Of a stretch of DNA of 10,909 bases, positions 7,850-10,909 are shown piece by piece; positions within the stretch are counted from its first letter, which is position 1, and the number at the start of each line of letters is the position of its first letter. Location of the stretch: assembly GCA_010094045.1 (NCBI GenBank), contig ML987002.1, positions 1 through 10,909 of the forward strand, given 5' to 3'. The notes under the pieces are model-generated. The model did not search any database. It had not been told where the DNA came from and saw only the letters and a list, made by a program, of their open reading frames with translations. The DNA comes from Lojkania enalia (taxonomy: Eukaryota > Ascomycota > Dothideomycetes > Pleosporales). A program made the position numbers and the translations under genes.

Positions 7850-8203
7850 TTTTCTAGATTAGTATATAATACTAAAGTTAAACCTTAATAGATATTCTAA
7901 CTAATAGATCTATTAATAGCTTAGCTGCTTTATTATTACGAAATACTATAGGTTCTTATAATTGCTTAGCACTTTTATAAGAAATGCTGTACCTTCTAAT
8001 TTAGGCCTCTATTATTTAAAACATTAGATAATCGCAAGTAGTTTCTTATTATAAATCTTATAGTTACCTTTAGTAGGGTTTATATACTTAGAGAAGTAGG
8101 TAATAAGTTTTAGTTTACTATTAGTACCTCTCTAGGATAGCACGCCGACTGTTATAAAGTTAGACGCGTCGGCTTCTACTACTATTAGCAGTTTAGGGTT
8201 AAA
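7850..8203 (-). pseudogene. Gypsy B RNase H domain
   Basis: The frame reads FNPKLLIVVEADASNFITVG then VLS from 8203 to 8135, matching the start of the RNase H domain of Gypsy elements (E-x-D-A-S with the first catalytic Asp kept, codon 8170-8168). Mutation is lighter here than in neighbouring parts: CA and TG steps survive and the first 23 codons have no stop. Beyond about 8100 the domain is more decayed and its C-terminal limit is approximate. The domain degrades the RNA strand during reverse transcription. Confidence 0.85.
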
Positions 8204-8479
8204 GTATTAGAGAATTAGTATAGAGATAAAGGCATCCTTTAAGTAGTTAAAAGAATATTAACAGCTATTATTCTAGTTAAATCGAGTGTTCTTCTTAGTT
8301 AGGGCTACTAAGGGGGAGACTTTCTATAAGAAGTTACTAATAAATTGTTAGTAGAAGTTTATAAAGCCTATAAAGGTTTAAATATCTTTTATATTCTTAG
8401 AGTATTTCTAGTTAATAATTATCTCTACCTTCTTTAAGTCTATACGGATCTCTTCTATAGTAATTATATACTCTAAGTA

Positions 8480-9035
8480 GATTACTTCTAACTAGTAGAA
8501 CTTATACTTATCTATATTAAGTTGTAAACTATTCGCTCTTAAGACTTTAAAAACTAGCTAGATATACTACTTATAATCCTTTAAATTCTTACTAAATATT
8601 AAGATATTATTAATATAGATAATATAAAATATATTAAGATATAATCTTAATATATTATTTATAAAGTATTAGAATATACTTAGAACGTTAGTTAGGCTAA
8701 AGGGTATTACTAGATATTTAAACAGCCTATAGTATATATAAAAGGTAGTCTTCTATTTATCTCTCTTAGCAATCCTTAGCTTATTAAACGCGGCAATAAT
8801 ATCGAGTTTTATATAGTACTTAGTCTTATTAAGTCGGGTTAATATTTCTTAGATTAGTAGAATTAGGTATTAGTTCTTAATAGTAATAGTATTTAGGGTT
8901 CTATAATCTACGTAGAATTAGAGACTACTTCTAGATTTCTTTATAAAGATTATAGGTATAGCTACTAGTAATAAGCTTATTCTAATAAATCTCTTAGATA
9001 AGTTCTTATTAAGGTACTTTCTTAGTACCTTCAAC
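8480..9035 (-). pseudogene. Gypsy B reverse transcriptase
   Basis: Reading downward from 9031: KVLRKYLNKNLSKRFIRIS, a segment ending IIFIKKS, then FYVDYRTLN (relatives have C-V-D-Y-R-x-L-N), then LDIIAAFNKLRIA, which holds the first catalytic Asp, intact at codon 8803-8801. The active-site box reads YIIYINNILIFSKNLKDYK, where the Y-x-D-D motif has become Y-I-N-N (Asn codons 8611-8606). Both Asp-to-Asn changes are G-to-A after T, as RIP predicts. This alone would abolish polymerase activity. Trp and Gln sites are stops. The similarity to fungal Gypsy reverse transcriptases is strong throughout. Confidence 0.95.
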
Positions 9036-9639
9036 TTGTTCTAAAACATCTTATAGAGTAGACCGAAGCTGGTTTATTTACTATTCTCTAGTTTAATCTT
9101 ATAATTATATAGTTATTATTTAAGTAGCTTATCCGCATTCTTATATAAGAAGATAGATAATAGGTTATAGTATTTTTTAGGTACTTTAGTAATAGGGTTA
9201 ATATATACCTTTAAGGCTAGAGCCTTATTATTATTAGCTATTAATATAGTAAAGATTTTATAGTTAAGTTATTAAAAGAGTTAGACTAATAATATAGCGC
9301 CTATATAATATATATCTAGCTATAGTATAAACTTTAGGTATTTAGGTTTAGATAGGTCCTCTTAGCTATAATCTTTATCTAAGGTTAGATTAGTTTTAGT
9401 TTTAGATTCTTTTAACTAGTATAGTATCTTAAGTAGCTAGTAATTATATCGGGTATAATTTAACAGGCGGAGTTTTAAGTAGTATTACCTAGGCTTTAAG
9501 CTATATAGGGGTCGTAAATTAGTTACTTTAGGATCTCCTTTTATATTAGGTTCGAGTAGTTTACAGTCTTTAATAACCGTTTAAATAGCCTATTAGTAGA
9601 TAATAATACTAGTAGGTTATAAGTATTAAGTTAGGTATT

Positions 9640-9958
9640 AGTTAGTAGTAAAGACTAGCTATTTATTCTTATAGTCTAGGTTTATATAATACTTATATAT
9701 CTATAACTATCCTAGAATTAACTAGTATTTTCCTAGTATAATTATATAGAGATATACTATCTCTAAATAGTTTAGGTATTAGAGGGTTAGAATAATTAAG
9801 TAGAAGATAATTCTCTTATAGAAGACTTTTCTATTAAAGCCGGTTAGGTATAGATTATATAGAAGTTATATCTTTTAGAGTTTTAGGGTGCGCACGAGGT
9901 CTCTATAGATATAACTATAATTAGTAGCTCTAGTATTAATAAGAATATTAATATCTTA
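9640..9958 (-). pseudogene. Gypsy B protease domain
   Basis: The frame reads DINILINTRATNYSYIYRDL. It matches retropepsin I-D-T-G-A-T with Asp as Asn (codon 9937-9935) and Gly as Arg (GGA to AGA). RTLKL follows closely, and IIILGKILV is probably the second conserved Gly block near the end. Protease would mature gag and pol. The segment between here and the gag knuckle cannot be given a frame with confidence. Confidence 0.8.
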
Positions 9959-10188
9959 CTAGACTAGATTTTAATAGATTAAGAAAGGAGCTAGAATCTA
10001 GTAGTCTTATAACTATTTTTATAGAGGCTAGTTCTATAGGTATATAGAGATTCGGTATAGACGTAGTCCTAAAAGATAACTTACTTCTAGAATAAACCTT
10101 TTAATAATATTCTAATCGGCAAAACTAGCTATATTTAAAAGTAAGAGTAATAGCCTTATTTATAAGATAATAAGCGTATTAAGAATTA

Positions 10189-10212
10189 GTTAGAGGATTA
10201 GTTAGAGGATTG
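10189..10212. repeat. 12-bp tandem duplication in Gypsy B gag/pol junction region
   Basis: GTTAGAGGATTA (10189-10200) is followed by GTTAGAGGATTG (10201-10212). The 12-bp unit keeps phase, so it would add four residues of a Pro/Asn-rich hinge just after the zinc knuckle. The final base difference is a transition. Confidence 0.85.
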
Positions 10213-10278
10213 AAAGTAGGATCTATAGGGTATAGTAGGGCTCTGAGACCCTTAACAGATTAATAGTAGAGGGGCGCT

Positions 10279-10320
10279 GCATTCTAGCGAAATATATCCC
10301 TTACTACTATACTTATAATA
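10279..10320 (-). other. Degenerate CCHC zinc knuckle of Gypsy B gag
   Basis: Reading from 10320 to 10279 gives YYKYSSKGYISLEC, which fits C-X2-C-X4-H-X4-C with the first two Cys and the His now Tyr and a Gly now Ser. Only the last Cys survives. It is in the gag frame and marks the nucleocapsid. Confidence 0.85.
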
Positions 10321-10909
10321 ACGTCTTTTATAGTAGCGCCTTTTTTATTTATTAGAGCCTACAGATATATAGCTAGAAGTATCGAGTTCTATAGTATTTA
10401 GGTCCTTCTAATAAGTAGTATAATATTTTAATTATTTGTAATAGTTACTAGATAGATAATATAGGTTAGTATTATATAGGGAAATTAGGTTAGCGTAGTT
10501 GTTTAAGGTACTAGGTATTATAATACTAATTATAGTACGGTAGAGCTTATTAAAGAGAGAACGTTAGAGATATATAATTTGTCCGGTCTTATTTAGTTTA
10601 GTGTTTACAATCAAGCGTCGGAATTTAGTAAAGTAAGTAGGGAACCTACTTTAGCCTTATTTTAAGGTCTCTAGCTTACTCTATACTATAGTCTCCTTAT
10701 TCCAGTTACTATAGGTAGATTCTAAGAAGGCAACCAAGCTATCTATAGAGTTAATACCCTTATCTATTAATAGGTTAACTAATATTACTAGGTCTCGTTC
10801 TAGGCGGGAATAGATATATAAAAGGTGGATATATTTAGTTAAGTATTAGTTAGCGTTTTCTTCTAGTTTATAGCAGAGCTTTCTAATAAAATATAAAAGC
10901 TCTAAACGT

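Larger units (their letters stand above)
6173..9958 (-). pseudogene. Gypsy B pol polyprotein, RIP-inactivated
   Basis: The pol frame runs from about 9958 (upstream limit uncertain) to a TAA at 6175-6173, about 1,260 codons, the usual length for a chromovirus pol. Domains in order are protease (active site 9937-9923), reverse transcriptase (about 9035-8480), RNase H (about 8203-7850), integrase zinc finger and core (about 7560-6950), a GPY-type linker region not clearly seen, and chromodomain (about 6430-6300). Every motif tested is in the same phase, so no net indel has accumulated. Nonsense codons are frequent and mostly TAG, at expected Trp or Gln sites. The final TAA could itself be a mutated CAA, but it lies where the protein should end. 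Pol is offset from gag by one base. Confidence 0.92.
5644..10909 (-). mobile_element. Gypsy B: chromodomain Ty3/Gypsy element (chromovirus), nearly complete, RIP-inactivated
   Basis: On the minus strand, starting off the right edge, the order is gag, protease, reverse transcriptase, RNase H, integrase, chromodomain, polypurine tract, 3' LTR. This is the full Ty3/Gypsy order, and the C-terminal chromodomain places it among chromoviruses. The 5' LTR and gag N-terminus are outside the window. Pol keeps one frame (codons at positions congruent to 1 mod 3) at every motif checked: 9937, 9031, 8803, 8617, 8173, 7312, 7135, 7027, 6364 and 6178. Stops are abundant and mostly TAG. The element borders Copia gag at 5643/5644 and appears to have inserted into it in the same orientation. 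Confidence 0.92.
10000..10909 (-). pseudogene. Gypsy B gag (C-terminal two thirds or so), open to the right edge
   Basis: The frame (codons at positions congruent to 0 mod 3) enters at the right edge and reads YIYSRLERDLVILVNLLIDK, NSIDSLVAFLESTYSNWNK, SKLETLK, then FPTYFTKFRRLIVNTKLNK and SLFNKLYRTIISI. This is the capsid core pattern of fungal Gypsy gags (the F-L-x-x-L-E-x-x-Y and K-L-x-x-L-x-Q blocks). The CCHC knuckle follows at 10320-10279. Stops are sparser near the right end: one stretch of over 50 codons is open between about 10849 and 10690, and CA/TG steps are more frequent there, suggesting lighter RIP. The start codon is off the window. The gag end is uncertain, so 10000 is approximate. 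Confidence 0.82.

Noticed and set aside
1..10909. Alternative genetic code with TAG read as Gln or Trp
   Set aside because: TAG and TAA both occur at Gln/Trp sites, and Asp-to-Asn, Cys/His-to-Tyr, Gly-to-Ser and Pro-to-Leu changes of the same CA/TG type occur beside them. Mutation explains all of these; reassignment explains only the stops.
1..10909. Organellar or naturally AT-rich genome (mitochondrion, apicomplexan)
   Set aside because: CG is retained while CA/TG are missing, and the content is LTR retrotransposons of fungal type. Plain AT bias would not deplete CA/TG selectively.

Overview
The window is a block of nested, mutationally inactivated LTR retrotransposons, and I see no ordinary host gene in it. 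The base pattern points to a filamentous ascomycete (Pezizomycotina) with repeat-induced point mutation (RIP): the DNA is very AT-rich, CA and TG dinucleotides are almost absent while TA is everywhere and CG survives, and reading frames are full of TAG/TAA where retrotransposon proteins have Trp or Gln. I cannot name the species.

All three elements are read on the minus strand, so each runs from high to low coordinates. (1) Positions 1-2272: the 5' part of a Ty3/Gypsy element ('Gypsy A'): a putative 5' LTR (about 1962-2272), a short leader, gag with a CCHC knuckle (536-577), and the protease/start of pol, cut by the window edge. (2) Positions 2273-5643: the middle of a Ty1/Copia element: gag, protease, gag-pre-integrase, integrase and the first part of reverse transcriptase, in the Copia order. 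Its frame runs through without net indel but stops at both ends inside coding sequence. (3) Positions 5644-10909: a second, different Gypsy element ('Gypsy B', a chromovirus with a C-terminal chromodomain): 3' LTR (5644-5880), polypurine tract (5881-5890), 3' non-coding stretch with a 40-bp-period repeat, a complete pol (protease, reverse transcriptase, RNase H, integrase, chromodomain) and most of gag, running off the right edge.

The simplest history is that a Copia element was the target and two Gypsy elements inserted into it, one in its reverse transcriptase (junction 2272/2273) and one in its gag (junction 5643/5644), after which, or alternately with which, RIP struck everything. The damage is nearly all transitions: zinc-knuckle Cys and His read as Tyr, catalytic Asp as Asn, Gly as Ser, Pro as Leu, Trp/Gln as stop, while codon phase is kept over more than 1,000 codons in both Copia and Gypsy B pol. 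Nothing here can encode a working protein. I found no new biological system; the items of interest are the nested junctions, the indel-free decay, the gag/pol frame relation shared by both Gypsy elements, and a few patches that kept CA/TG.
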